Shown: positions 24,888 to 38,957, counted from the first letter of the stretch. The stretch is DNA of 64,000 nt from Pontivivens sp032464575 (GCA_032464575.1 JAWDKM010000003.1:496001-560000); one strand, 5' to 3'. Notes: generated from the letters alone by a model not told the origin. Numbers and translations: made by a program.

Positions 24888-24929
24888 CCGCATCTTGGGC
24901 TTCGTCACCAGGGCGGACACAAGATGCGG
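24888..24929 (+). other. Ten-base-pair stem with 22-nt loop in the nrdJ leader
   Basis: CCGCATCTTG (24888-24897) and CAAGATGCGG (24920-24929) are perfectly complementary. The stem lies about 120 bp before the nrdJ start and is followed by a purine/pyrimidine-rich small stem near 25000. A leader-RNA control element is possible. Confidence 0.4.
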
Positions 24930-25051
24930 CGCAGGCATCACCAACCGCCCGGTCAGGATGAATCACCACTGTCGAGCGTGCAACCTTCCCTCGTGGGGAG
25001 GGAGGAGCCCCCTTTGCCGTGCGCCCGATACAACGAGAAGGACAGGGCCCC

Positions 25052-28687
<3,636 letters not shown>

Positions 28688-28694
28688 GGGATAC

Positions 28695-28720
28695 GGGGCG
28701 GCGCCGAGAGGCGCCGCCCC
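28695..28720 (+). terminator. GC-rich hairpin directly after nrdJ
   Basis: GGGGCGGCGC-cgagag-GCGCCGCCCC, a perfect 10-bp stem starting eight bases after the nrdJ stop, without a U tract. Confidence 0.5.
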
Positions 28721-28793
28721 AACCAGTTCAGGCCAGCGGGCGAGAAACCGGGCAGTCAACCAGACCGCGAACAGCCTGAAAACGAGGGGCACT

Positions 28794-28825
28794 GGAGGGG
28801 CGGAACCAACCGCCCCTCCTTTTTT
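28794..28825 (+). terminator. Rho-independent terminator of nrdJ
   Basis: GGAGGGGCGG-aaccaa-CCGCCCCTCC followed by TTTTTT: a perfect 10-bp GC stem with a six-base loop and U tract, the clearest intrinsic terminator in the window. Confidence 0.9.
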
Positions 28826-29017
28826 GGTGCACTGATCGCCTGTTCCGCCCGGCGGCCCCCACGTCTTTAAGACCGACTTTCTTTGGAACCATCTCTGGGC
28901 GGTAATCCTCCGTTAAGAAGCAGGGAGCTAAGGCAGGGCGTGGCGGTAGGAAGCCGCCGGCGAAGGCATCGGCGCGAGAACGGCGTGGACAGGATGCCCT
29001 GACCGAGGCGTTGCACC
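28826..29017. promoter_or_regulatory. Leader of the HWE-type kinase gene
   Basis: Together with the two hairpins this makes a 330-bp gap after nrdJ. It should contain the kinase promoter, but I see no convincing hexamer pair. A GGAAC and a CGTT are present but 21 bp apart, too far for an EcfG promoter. Confidence 0.3.
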
Positions 29018-30163
29018 ATGACCAATTCCGCGCCGATCCCGATTCCGACCGGTATGGACTCGCAGCCCGCTCCCCGCGCAGCGGACGATACCTCAACCAT
29101 TGACCTGATCGAGAAGCTGCGGCGGCACGAGCATGCGCAGAACGTCGCCGCGCCGCGGCCGGGCGGGACGCCGACCGGTGATGTCCTGCGTGCCCAGCTC
29201 GCGCTGGCCGCCGGCAACATGCACAGCTTCGAATGGAACGTGCAGACCGACGTGCTGACCTGCGATCCCGACTTCCTGACGCTCTTCGGCATCGCATCGG
29301 AGGAGGAGCGGTGCGGCGCCCGCGTCATCTCCTCCATCCTGCCCGAGGATCGCCCGAAGGTGGAGGCGGCGCTGTCCCGTGCCACCATCGGCGACGAGGA
29401 TTACGAGATGGAGTTCCGGGTAGAGCTGACCAATGGCGGGCTGCGCTGGGTCGCGGGCCGCGGCCGCGTCATCGAGCGTGACGCGACCGGGGCGCCCGTC
29501 CGCATGATGGGCGTGAACTGGGACATCACCGAGCGGAAGCGGTCCGACGAGCGCATCGCCCTCATGGTGCGCGAGATGAACCACCGCGTGAAGAACAACT
29601 TCGCGATGATCGCCGCCCTCATCCGCCTCGTCGGCACCCGCATGACGGATGTGAGCAGCTTCGCGAGCTTCCTGCGCGGGCAGATCACCGCGCTGTCGGA
29701 CGCCCACGCCCTCACCCTCGAATACGCCGAGGAGGGCATGATGGGCGACGTGCCGCTCGCCCGCATCATCTCCTCCGGCCTCCTGCCCTGGGCGAACGGG
29801 CGGGTGGATCTCGACCTGCGCACCGATCTCGCTCCCGACATCATGGTCGACAGCACCCGCACGACGGCCTTCGCCATGATGCTCTACGAGCTGGCGACCA
29901 ACGCGGCGAAGTACGGCGCGCTCTGCGCGCCCGGCGGCCGGCTCGAGCTCACCCTCGACCGGGAGGGGGAGGACGATGCGGTCCTCATCTGGTCGGAGAC
30001 GATGCCGCCGGGCCGCCGCGCGGATCTCGAGGCGGCCGAGGAATCGGGCTTCGGCGAGGTCCTGATGCGCAGTTCCGCCCGGATCCTGAACGCGGACTTC
30101 TCCCGAGAGCTCGCCGAGAACGGACTGACCGTCCGCGTCCTCTTCCCGCTTGGATCCGGCTAG
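29018..30163 (+). CDS. PAS-containing sensor histidine kinase, HWE/HisKA_2 type
   Basis: A 381-aa cytosolic kinase with no membrane segment. A PAS fold occupies roughly residues 58-175 (ending MMGVNWDITERKR, the PAC motif). The dimerisation domain has the phospho-acceptor His189 in REMNHRVKNNFAMIAAL, the HRxKN form of HWE/HisKA_2 kinases. The ATPase part has MLYELATNAAKYGAL as N-box. Such kinases often feed the alphaproteobacterial general stress response, but no phyR, nepR or ecfG is nearby. GAGGCG precedes the start. Confidence 0.88.
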   Translation: MTNSAPIPIPTGMDSQPAPRAADDTSTIDLIEKLRRHEHAQNVAAPRPGGTPTGDVLRAQLALAAGNMHSFEWNVQTDVLTCDPDFLTLFGIASEEERCGARVISSILPEDRPKVEAALSRATIGDEDYEMEFRVELTNGGLRWVAGRGRVIERDATGAPVRMMGVNWDITERKRSDERIALMVREMNHRVKNNFAMIAALIRLVGTRMTDVSSFASFLRGQITALSDAHALTLEYAEEGMMGDVPLARIISSGLLPWANGRVDLDLRTDLAPDIMVDSTRTTAFAMMLYELATNAAKYGALCAPGGRLELTLDREGEDDAVLIWSETMPPGRRADLEAAEESGFGEVLMRSSARILNADFSRELAENGLTVRVLFPLGSG

Positions 30164-30973
30164 GAGGTACGGACAAAGGTGCTTTGCTTCTAGGCGGACG
30201 GCGATCCGAAAGGTGTGGCCGGAACAAGCGCGGATCCGTGTCGATCCCGACGCCGCGTGGGCGCGACTCGCATCGCCCTCGTCGGTCGGCCAAGCTGCCG
30301 TCTACCGCCCATCCACGGCGGCCGCGGTACCTTGGGGGGATGAACCCGTATATCACCAGCACCGGATTATCCGGCGGTGACCTGTCCCGGCGGTTCGACA
30401 GGCGAACCACGATCGGCGCCGCTTCACCCGGCGGCGATGCGCGGACGTGTTCCGGGACCTGCTCGACATCGCGCCGACCCGCCGGGCAAGCGGGGAGCCC
30501 CCGGATGATCGACAGCCACGTCGTCTGCGGCGACCGACATGGCACCGGCGACCGAAAGGAGGGCACCACCTGAACGTCTCCGGTTGATCCCACGTCGGGC
30601 TCTCGGCCACGGCCGAGGCACCGCCCGCCCCCCGAAACCCGACTGACGCCGCGCAGACCGCCGGCATTGCCGCGGCGCCAGCCGTGCCCGACACCGCCGA
30701 AGCCATCCTGCCCGGGCATCCGGTCACGGGCTGCGACGACGAAGGACAGGCCATAGTGTTTCGTCGTCGAAGCGCTTTCCTCATCTTCCTCCTGAAATCA
30801 AAGCACGGGATCCCGGGCAGGCCGGATCGCAAGCATCAAGCAAGGCGAGCGACATCGAACGCGCAACCACCGCCGGGCAACAGCTCCGATGCGCCCTCAC
30901 CCGTCCCCACAGCACTGCCGCGCGCGTCCTTCCCCGCGATCCTCAATTGGACCTGCCTTGCCCACGTACCCCC
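30164..30973. other. 810-bp stretch without a recognisable gene
   Basis: All six frames give only Arg/Pro/Ser-rich translations with no recognisable motif, and the G/C-at-third-position pattern of neighbouring genes is lost. I see no tRNA, transposase remnant or long repeat. A short GGTTCG-acagg-CGAACC inverted repeat occurs near 30393. It may be decayed coding sequence or a long regulatory gap between the two kinase genes. Confidence 0.5.
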
Positions 30974-32311
<1,338 letters not shown>

Positions 32312-32359
32312 GATGAAAGGGGTAGGCAAGCCGCCCGCCCCGCGCAAGGGAGCCGGTGG

Positions 32360-33226
32360 ATGGAGATCGTCGCGAAGGGCGTGCGCCGCATCACCGCGCC
32401 CAATCCGGGCCCGATGACCTTCACCGGGACGCAGACCTACATCCTGGGCGAGGGCGCGGTGGCGGTAATCGATCCCGGCCCCGACGATCCGCGCCACCTT
32501 GCGGCCATCGAAAGTGCGCTGACCCCCGGCGAGCGGATCAGCCACGTGCTGGTCACCCATGCCCACATCGACCACACACCGCTCGCCGCCCGGCTCGGCG
32601 TCCCGGTCCACGCCTTCGGCGATGCGCAGGCGGGGCGCAGCGCGATCATGCGGCAATTGGCGCAAACCGACGCCTTGGGGGGTGGAGAGGGCGTCGATCC
32701 CCACTTCACCCCCGACGTGACCCTCGCCGATGGCGATACGGTGGCGGGGGAGGGCTGGTCCCTCACCGCACTCCACACGCCCGGCCACATGGCCAACCAC
32801 CTCAGCTTCGTGTGGGAGGAGGGCGGCGTCGCCTTCACCGGCGATCACGTCATGGGCTGGGCGAGCACGCTGGTCTCGCCCCCCGACGGCGATCTGACCG
32901 CCTTCATGTCCTCGCTGCGCCGGATGCAGGGCGGGGCCGCGCGCCACCGCCTTCTGCCCGGCCACGGCGAGGTGGTAGAGGAGGGGGAGGCCCGCGTGGC
33001 CGACCTCATCGCCCACCGCGAGAGCCGCGAGGCCCAGATCCTGGCCGGCCTCGACCGCCCCGCCACGACGGCGGAGCTCACGGCCGCGATCTACACCGAT
33101 GTCGACCCGCGCCTGCACCCCGCCGCGGCCCGCAACGTGCTCGCGCACCTGATCGACCTGCATCAGCGCGGGATCGTGGCCACCGACGGGCCGCTGAGCG
33201 CCACGGCGTCCTTCCGGCTGCGGTAG
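32360..33226 (+). CDS. MBL-fold metallo-hydrolase, LACTB2-like
   Basis: A 288-aa metallo-beta-lactamase-fold hydrolase. Metal ligands are visible as THAHIDH (His67, His69, Asp71, His72), TPGHMANH, TGDHVMGW and LLPGHGE. A C-terminal winged-helix-like segment (residues about 225-285, TTAELTAAIYTDVDPRL) is typical of LACTB2/endoribonuclease-like members. The start MEIVAKGVRR has AAGGGAG eight bases upstream. The substrate is unknown; RNA or a thioester/lactone are family options. Confidence 0.85.
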   Translation: MEIVAKGVRRITAPNPGPMTFTGTQTYILGEGAVAVIDPGPDDPRHLAAIESALTPGERISHVLVTHAHIDHTPLAARLGVPVHAFGDAQAGRSAIMRQLAQTDALGGGEGVDPHFTPDVTLADGDTVAGEGWSLTALHTPGHMANHLSFVWEEGGVAFTGDHVMGWASTLVSPPDGDLTAFMSSLRRMQGGAARHRLLPGHGEVVEEGEARVADLIAHRESREAQILAGLDRPATTAELTAAIYTDVDPRLHPAAARNVLAHLIDLHQRGIVATDGPLSATASFRLR

Positions 33227-33305
33227 CCGCCTCCGGCGGGCGTATTGAGCGAGAGTGATGGACCAGGCGCGCGCCCGGCCTCATCACTCTCTTCAAATAC
33301 GCAAA
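33227..33305. terminator. Inverted pair of dispersed elements acting as likely bidirectional terminator
   Basis: A plus copy (GCCTCCGGCGGGCGTATTGA, from 33229) and a minus copy (TCATCACTCTC..AAATACGC, 33281-33302) face each other between the convergent MBL and gyrA genes. GAGAGTGATG pairs with CATCACTCTC, and CGTATT pairs with AATACG, giving a long stem. Confidence 0.75.
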
Positions 33306-33333
33306 ACAGCAACGCCGGCCAGGGCGCGCGGCA

Positions 33334-36060
33334 TCACTCCTCCGCGCCCTCCTCCTCGCCCTGATCGGCGATCCAGGCGACGCTCACGACCTTCTCGCCG
33401 TTGCGGGTGTTGAAGACGCGCACGCCGCCCGCCGAGCGGGAGCGGAAGGAGATGTCGCCGACCGGCGTGCGGATAGACTGGCCGGTATTCGTCGCCAGCA
33501 TGATCTGGTCGTCGATCTCCACCGGGAAGCTCGCCACCAGCCGTCCGCCACGCAGCGCCTTGTCCATCGCCATGACACCCTGACCGCCACGCCCGCGCAC
33601 CGGATAGTCGTGGGAGGAGGAGAGCTTGCCCGCCCCCATCTCGGTCAGTGTCAGGATCAGGTCCTCGGCCGCCGACATCTCGGCATAGCGTTCCTGGGTG
33701 ATCGAGCCCGGGGCCGCGTCGTCCTCGTCCGCGCTGTCATCCTCGGTCTGCCCGGCCACGGCGCGGCGCATCTTGAGGTAGGCCGCACGCTCCGACGGGT
33801 CGGCCTCGAAATGGCGGATGACGGAAGCGGAGACGACCTCGTCGCCCCCGGCCAGCCGGATGCCGCGCACGCCGGTGGAGTTCCGGCCGGCGAAGACCCG
33901 CACATCCGTCACCGGGAAGCGGATCGCGCGGCCCTGTGCGGTGACCAGCATCACGTCGTCGTCCTCGCCGCAGATCCGGGCGTTCACGAGGCGCGTGCCG
34001 TCATCGGGCAGGCGCATGGCGATCTTGCCGTTGCGCATGATGTTGGTGAAATCGGACAGACGATTGCGCCGCACGTCGCCCGCCGAGGTGGCGAAGACGA
34101 TCTGCAGGTCGCCCCAGTCCTCCTCGTCCCGGTCGACGGGCATGGTCGCCGCGATCCCGGTCCCGTTCTGGATCGGCAGGATGTTGACCAGCGCCTTGCC
34201 CCGCGCGTTCCGTCCGCCCTGTGGCAGGCGCCAGGTCTTGAGCTGGTAGACCATGCCGTCGGTGGTGAAGAACAGGATCGGCGTGTGGGTGTTGGCCACG
34301 AACAGGCGGGTGACGAAGTCGTCATCCTTCATGTTCATGCCGCCCAGCCCCTTGCCGCCGCGCCGCTGGGCGCGGAACTCGTCGAGCGGGGTGCGCTTGA
34401 TGTAGCCGCCATTGGTGATGGTCACGACCATCTCGGCGGGTTCGATCAGGTCCTCGTCCTCCATGTCGCCGACGAAATCGGCGATCTCGGACCGGCGCGG
34501 GGTCGCGTATTTCTCCCGCACCTCCGTGATCTCGGCGCGGATGATGGCCATGATCCGGTCGCGGGAGCGCAGGATGTCGAGATAGTCGGTGATCTTGGCC
34601 GCGAGCTCTTCCAGCTCGTCCGTGATTTCCTTGACGCCGAGGGCGGTGAGGCGCTGCAGCCGCAGCTCGAGGATCGCGTTCGCCTGCTCGATCGAGAGGT
34701 TGTAGGTCCCGTCCTCGTTCATCGTGTGCGACGGATCGTCGATCAGGCGGATGTAGTCCGCGATCTGCGCCGCGGGCCAGCGGCGGGTCATCAGCTTTTC
34801 CCGCGCCTCGCCCCGGTCGGCAGACGCCCGGATGGTGGCGACCACCTCGTCCACGTTCTCCACCGCCACGGCGAGGCCGGACAGGATGTGTGCCCGCTCC
34901 CGCGCCTTCATCAGCAGGTAGGCCGTGCGCCGCGCCACCACCTCCTCCCGGAAGGCGAGGAAGGCCGTCAGGAAGCCGCGCAGCGTCAGCTGCTCGGGCC
35001 GTCCGTTGTTGAGCGCCAGCATGTTGGCGCCGAAGCTCGTCTGCATCGGGGTGAAGCGGTAGAGCTGGTTCAGCACCACGTCCGCCGTCGCATCGCGGCG
35101 CAGCTCGATGACCACGCGCACGCCGAAGCGGTCGCTCTCGTCCTGCACATGGGCGATGCCCTCGATCTTCTTGTCGCGGGCGAGCTCCGCGATCCGCTCG
35201 ATCATCGTGGACTTGTTCACCTGGTAGGGGATTTCCTCGACCACGATGGCCCATCGGTCCTTGCGGATCTCCTCCACCTTGGTCTTGGCGCGGATGATGA
35301 TGGAGCCGCGCCCCTCCAGATACGCCTTCTTCGCGCCGGCGCGGCCGATGATGATCCCGCCCGTGGGGAAGTCGGGGGCAGGGACGTATTCCGTCAGCGC
35401 TTCCGAGCTCAGGTCCGGCTCGTCGATCAGCGCCTCGGCGGCGTTGAGCACCTCGCCGAGGTTGTGCGGCGGGATCCGCGTCGCCATGCCGACCGCGATG
35501 CCTTCCGTGCCGTTGACCAAGAGGTTGGGGAAGCGGGCGGGCAGGACCACCGGCTCCTGATCCTTGCCGTCGTAATTGGGCTGGAAATCGACCGTGTCCT
35601 GCTCGATATCGGCGAGCAGCGCATCGGCGGGTGGCGCCATCCGCACCTCGGTGTACCGCATCGCCGCGGGCGCATCGCCGTCCATCGAGCCGAAGTTGCC
35701 CTGACCGTCGAGCAGCGGCAGCCGCATCGAGAAGTCCTGTGCCATCCGCACCAGCGCGTCGTAGATCGCCGTGTCGCCATGCGGGTGGTACTTACCGATC
35801 ACGTCGCCGACCGGGCGGGCCGATTTCTTGTAGGCCTTGTCGGAGGTGTTCCCCGTCTCGTGCATCGCGTAGAGGATCCGGCGATGCACCGGCTTCAGCC
35901 CGTCGCGCACGTCCGGGATCGCGCGGGAGATGATGACCGACATGGAGTAGTCGAGGAAGGAGCGGCGCATCTCCTCCTCGATCGTCACCTGTGGGCCGTC
36001 ATAGGCCGGGCGGCGCGGTTCGTCGTCGTCGGACTCAGGGGTCTCGGGCGTGTCGTTCAA
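33334..36060 (-). CDS. gyrA: DNA gyrase subunit A
   Basis: A 908-aa type IIA topoisomerase subunit that cuts and rejoins DNA to introduce negative supercoils with GyrB. The catalytic Tyr is in AAMRYTEVRM; the quinolone-determining region reads YHPHGDTAIYDALVRMAQ, with Thr at the E. coli Ser83 position and Asp at the Asp87 position. The GyrA box QRRGGKG confirms gyrase rather than topoisomerase IV. No ATG fits the expected N-terminus; TTG at 36060 gives MNDTPETPESDDDE, with an AGGACGAGAG stretch upstream. An acidic insertion (TEDDSADEDDAAPGS) lies in the C-terminal domain. Confidence 0.95.
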   Translation of the reverse strand: MNDTPETPESDDDEPRRPAYDGPQVTIEEEMRRSFLDYSMSVIISRAIPDVRDGLKPVHRRILYAMHETGNTSDKAYKKSARPVGDVIGKYHPHGDTAIYDALVRMAQDFSMRLPLLDGQGNFGSMDGDAPAAMRYTEVRMAPPADALLADIEQDTVDFQPNYDGKDQEPVVLPARFPNLLVNGTEGIAVGMATRIPPHNLGEVLNAAEALIDEPDLSSEALTEYVPAPDFPTGGIIIGRAGAKKAYLEGRGSIIIRAKTKVEEIRKDRWAIVVEEIPYQVNKSTMIERIAELARDKKIEGIAHVQDESDRFGVRVVIELRRDATADVVLNQLYRFTPMQTSFGANMLALNNGRPEQLTLRGFLTAFLAFREEVVARRTAYLLMKARERAHILSGLAVAVENVDEVVATIRASADRGEAREKLMTRRWPAAQIADYIRLIDDPSHTMNEDGTYNLSIEQANAILELRLQRLTALGVKEITDELEELAAKITDYLDILRSRDRIMAIIRAEITEVREKYATPRRSEIADFVGDMEDEDLIEPAEMVVTITNGGYIKRTPLDEFRAQRRGGKGLGGMNMKDDDFVTRLFVANTHTPILFFTTDGMVYQLKTWRLPQGGRNARGKALVNILPIQNGTGIAATMPVDRDEEDWGDLQIVFATSAGDVRRNRLSDFTNIMRNGKIAMRLPDDGTRLVNARICGEDDDVMLVTAQGRAIRFPVTDVRVFAGRNSTGVRGIRLAGGDEVVSASVIRHFEADPSERAAYLKMRRAVAGQTEDDSADEDDAAPGSITQERYAEMSAAEDLILTLTEMGAGKLSSSHDYPVRGRGGQGVMAMDKALRGGRLVASFPVEIDDQIMLATNTGQSIRTPVGDISFRSRSAGGVRVFNTRNGEKVVSVAWIADQGEEEGAEE

Positions 36061-36148
36061 GGTCTCTCGTCCTGCGCGGAAAAACACCAGATATGGTGGA
36101 TTTCTTATAGGACGGATGCGACCGGGTGTGCAATGGCGGCCCGCCGCC

Positions 36149-37282
36149 TCAGCGGGCCGGTGACGCCGTATCCGGTTCCGGCACGTCGCTGGCCGCAAGG
36201 AAGCGCCCGACCGAGGACATGGCCGGGATATGCTCGCTGAAGACGCGCACGACGACCAGCACCGGAACGGCGATGATCATGCCCACCACCGACCACATCC
36301 ACGCCCAGAACGCGACCGACAGGAACACGACCACGGTGTTGAGCTTGAGCGAGCGGCCGACGAAATAGGGCGTCACGAACTGTCCCTCCAGCGAGGTCAG
36401 GCCGAAATAGATCGCCCCCGCAACGAATGCGAGCCAGATGTCGGGCAGGGCCACGATGCCGATGGCCGTGGCCAGGATCGTTCCCGCCAGTGCCCCCACA
36501 TAGGGAATGTAGTTTAGCAGGAACGCCGCCACCCCGAACATCAGCGGATCGGGCATCCCGATCAGCCACATCGCGAGGCCCACCGCGACGCCCAGCCCCG
36601 CATTGACCAGCGTGATGGTGAAGAGGTAGCGCGCCAGCCGCTGCTCGATGTCGCGCGCGATCGCCAGCGCCCGCTTCTTGTCGCCGAGCCGCGGCGTGAC
36701 CTCGACGATGCGCTGGTAGAACATGTCGCCCGAGGCGAGCAGGAAGAAGAGCAGGACCAGCGTGAACACCGCCTGGCCGAGCAGGAGCGGCGCCGCCGCC
36801 GCGACCTGTGCGAGGATCCCGCCGCCCTGCTGCACCTCGACCGAGACTTCGGCGCCCTGCGTGGCGGCACTCGCCCGCGCGCTGTCCTCCGCTCCCTCGG
36901 CGAGGTTGTCGAGCCGTTCGGCGGCGCGCGTCACCGCCTCCACCGTCCCCTCCAGCGAGGCGAGGCGCTGTTCGATGCGCCAGGCGATCTGCGGCGCGTC
37001 CTCCACCCAGCTGCTGACCGGCTGCGCGAGCAGCATGACGAGCATGCCGACCGCGAAGACGAGCCCCGTGCAGATCAGCAGTGCCGCGACCCCGTCGCCG
37101 ACCCCGGTCCGGTTCATGCCCCGGCGCACCGGGCGGAACACCAGCGACAGCAGCAGTGCCAGCACCACCGGCATCAGGAAGTCGCGCGCCTCCGCCACCG
37201 TGGTGGTCAGCAGGATCAGGAACAGGCCGACGAGTGCCCAGGACGGACGCGGCCTCATGCGGGACGGGGGCGTTTCGATCAT
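36149..37282 (-). CDS. AI-2E family transporter (PerM-like)
   Basis: A membrane protein of about 377 aa with the AI-2E/PerM layout: paired N-terminal helices, a soluble coiled region (residues about 100-160), then the conserved block FLLNYIPYVGALAGTILATAIGIVAL and late helices near SVAFWAWMWSVVGMIIAVPVLVVVRV. The family exports small molecules or ions; the named autoinducer-2 role applies to few members. The start is uncertain: ATG at 37282 has a weak GAAG upstream; an in-frame ATG at 37315 would add 11 residues. It lies upstream of gyrA on the same strand. Confidence 0.83.
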   Translation of the reverse strand: MIETPPSRMRPRPSWALVGLFLILLTTTVAEARDFLMPVVLALLLSLVFRPVRRGMNRTGVGDGVAALLICTGLVFAVGMLVMLLAQPVSSWVEDAPQIAWRIEQRLASLEGTVEAVTRAAERLDNLAEGAEDSARASAATQGAEVSVEVQQGGGILAQVAAAAPLLLGQAVFTLVLLFFLLASGDMFYQRIVEVTPRLGDKKRALAIARDIEQRLARYLFTITLVNAGLGVAVGLAMWLIGMPDPLMFGVAAFLLNYIPYVGALAGTILATAIGIVALPDIWLAFVAGAIYFGLTSLEGQFVTPYFVGRSLKLNTVVVFLSVAFWAWMWSVVGMIIAVPVLVVVRVFSEHIPAMSSVGRFLAASDVPEPDTASPAR

Positions 37283-37460
37283 GGCTTCGACATGGCGCGG
37301 CGGAACCTCCGGCATCCGGCCGTTGCATCGACGGTCGGTTCACTGGGGCATCAACGCAACCCCGGGGCGAACGGTTCGCCTGGACGCCGCGGTTCGTCGC
37401 CGAATTTCCGCCGCTTGTCGCGCATGTTGCCGCCATCCCACGTCGCCGGGCGCGCCGGCC

Positions 37461-38312
37461 TCAACGCTCCTGAGCGGTCTCGGCAGGCAGTTCAGGCAGG
37501 GGATGGCCGGCCGGATCGATGCCATGGCGCGCGCAGACCGCGGCGAAATAGCTGCCGGCCTGCGGCGTGAGCTGACCCAGCTCCCGCATCCGGTGCTTCG
37601 TGCCGCCGTAGAAGTGCACGCTGATCGAGCCCCGCTGCTCGATCGCCGCGCGCTCGAACTCCGGCCGGAACAGCGCCTCGTTGCAGGGGTAGTTCAGCGG
37701 ATAGAGCACGTGCCGCGCGAAGGCCCGCCCGTGCCACCCGTGGTGGCGCAGGTAGAAGGTCAGCGCCCGCGGCCCGGATTCGCCCCAGCGGAACCGCGTC
37801 ATGTCCCAGCGCTCGCCCCGGTGCCGCGCATGGCGCAGCTCGATGCGCTTCGCCTTGCGCAGCCACGGCAGGATCGGCTCGCTCGCCGTCAGCAGACGGT
37901 GCAGGTCGCGCGTCACCGGCGCGTCCGAGGGCAGCCGCAGCATCGCGTTGGAGACGACGCCGGTATGCTTCTCGATCCCGAAGAGGCAGTCGTCGACGGG
38001 GCGGAACGGCGCGAGGCAGAGCGCATCGGTATCCACCCAGATCGCGTCGGTCTTCAGGATCATCTCGATCCGGAACGTGTCGGAGAAGATCGCCCGCCGC
38101 GCCCGGTCCGACAGGTCGCGCTCGGGCCGGGGCACGATCTCGTCGGCCGGGCGCAGGTCGACCTCCGCCGGGACGCCCTCGATCGGATCGTATGCGTAGA
38201 GGATGAAGCGGTGGCCGTGGTCGATGAAGGACTGGATGGCGACCCGCTCGAACCATGTCAGCCGGTCGCCGATCCAGAGGCTGGCGACCGGTCTGAGATC
38301 GGGTCGCGCCAT
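37461..38312 (-). CDS. DXD-motif glycosyltransferase-like protein
   Basis: A 283-aa soluble protein. RPVASLWIGDRLTWFERVAIQSFIDHGHRFILYAYD followed by a metal-binding DTD in IWVDTDALCLAPF resembles the sugar-transferase region of GT32-like and alpha-1,4-galactosyltransferase-type enzymes. It likely transfers a sugar to a glycan or lipid; donor and acceptor are unknown. It begins four bases after the ssb stop, so it is probably co-transcribed with ssb although not functionally related. Confidence 0.65.
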   Translation of the reverse strand: MARPDLRPVASLWIGDRLTWFERVAIQSFIDHGHRFILYAYDPIEGVPAEVDLRPADEIVPRPERDLSDRARRAIFSDTFRIEMILKTDAIWVDTDALCLAPFRPVDDCLFGIEKHTGVVSNAMLRLPSDAPVTRDLHRLLTASEPILPWLRKAKRIELRHARHRGERWDMTRFRWGESGPRALTFYLRHHGWHGRAFARHVLYPLNYPCNEALFRPEFERAAIEQRGSISVHFYGGTKHRMRELGQLTPQAGSYFAAVCARHGIDPAGHPLPELPAETAQER

Positions 38313-38316
38313 CCGA

Positions 38317-38826
38317 TCAGAACGGGATGTCGTCGTCCATGTCGGAGCCGAAGCCGCCGCCGCCGCCGCCCTGGCCACCTCCGCCCGAGCCGCCGCCGCC
38401 GTAGGAGCCTCCGCCGCCCCCGCCATAGGAGCCGCCGCCTCCGCCGTAGTCACCACCCCCGCCGCCGCCTTCGCCGCGGCCGTCGAGCATGGTGAGGGTG
38501 GAGGTGTAGGGCCGCAGCACGACCTCGGTCGAATAGCGGTCCTGCCCGGACTGGTCCTGCCACTTCCGCGTCTCGAGCTGGCCCTCGATATAGACCTTTG
38601 AGCCCTTTCGCAGATACTGCTCGGCCACGCGCACCAGCGGTTCGGAGAAGATGGCGACCGTGTGCCACTCCGTCCGCTCCCGCCGCTCGCCGGAGTTCTT
38701 GTCGCGCCAGGTCTCCGACGTGGCGATGCGCAGGTTGCAGACCTTGCCCCCGTTCTGGAAGCTCCTGACCTCGGGGTCGCGCCCCAGATTGCCGATCAGG
38801 ATGACCTTGTTGACGCTGCCTGCCAT
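38317..38826 (-). CDS. ssb: Single-stranded DNA-binding protein
   Basis: A 169-aa SSB. The OB fold covers residues 1-110 (VNKVILIGNLGRDPEVR, TEWHTVAIF, LRKGSKVYIEGQLETRKW). A Gly-rich low-complexity linker of about 45 residues with repeated GGGGGSYG follows, and the acidic tip DMDDDIPF at the end binds partner proteins. It covers single-stranded DNA in replication, repair and recombination. GGAGGA precedes the start. It is divergent from uvrA with an SOS box in between. Confidence 0.96.
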   Translation of the reverse strand: MAGSVNKVILIGNLGRDPEVRSFQNGGKVCNLRIATSETWRDKNSGERRERTEWHTVAIFSEPLVRVAEQYLRKGSKVYIEGQLETRKWQDQSGQDRYSTEVVLRPYTSTLTMLDGRGEGGGGGGDYGGGGGSYGGGGGGSYGGGGSGGGGQGGGGGGFGSDMDDDIPF

Positions 38827-38957
38827 GCATTCCTCCGAATCTCGCGTTGCCGGACGTTAACCAAAACCGTTTCGGCCTGCCATGCGTAAGCGCCTCTGAC
38901 AGGAGGCGGCAGGATGGCCGTGCAGGGTTAACGGGACCTTACGACGCGATTGCGAGT

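Larger units (their letters stand above)
24524..25051. promoter_or_regulatory. 528-bp divergent control region between the Rieske gene and nrdJ
   Basis: No convincing gene is present. Compared with its surroundings the region is AT-rich, especially 24635-24860. It holds two NrdR-box matches, a pair of adjacent small hairpins (24692-24707 and 24708-24720), an inverted repeat CATATTG..CAATATG (24822-24841), and a long-loop 10-bp stem (24888-24897 with 24920-24929). Most of it probably forms the promoter and 5' leader of nrdJ. Confidence 0.6.

Noticed and set aside
24563..24961. Possible small protein in the nrdJ leader
   Set aside because: The frame lacks a ribosome site, has mixed composition and contains the NrdR boxes and hairpins.
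24524..25051. Cobalamin riboswitch upstream of nrdJ
   Set aside because: A CAGGATG and a CCACTG-like string occur near 24957-24970, but the core boxes (GGGAA, CCCCCGCAACTG) and their order are missing on both strands.
28880..28920. EcfG (general stress response) promoter before the HWE-type kinase
   Set aside because: GGAAC and CGTT are present but 21 bp apart; the known spacing is 16-17 bp.
30385..30410. tRNA T-arm-like GGTTCGACAGG
   Set aside because: No acceptor stem, D-arm or anticodon arm can be folded around it.
32312..33163. N-terminal extension of the EnvZ-like kinase across the MBL gene
   Set aside because: The extension is the antisense of the MBL gene and has no recognisable domain; the kinase reads naturally from MLNFRWLKRW at 32311.
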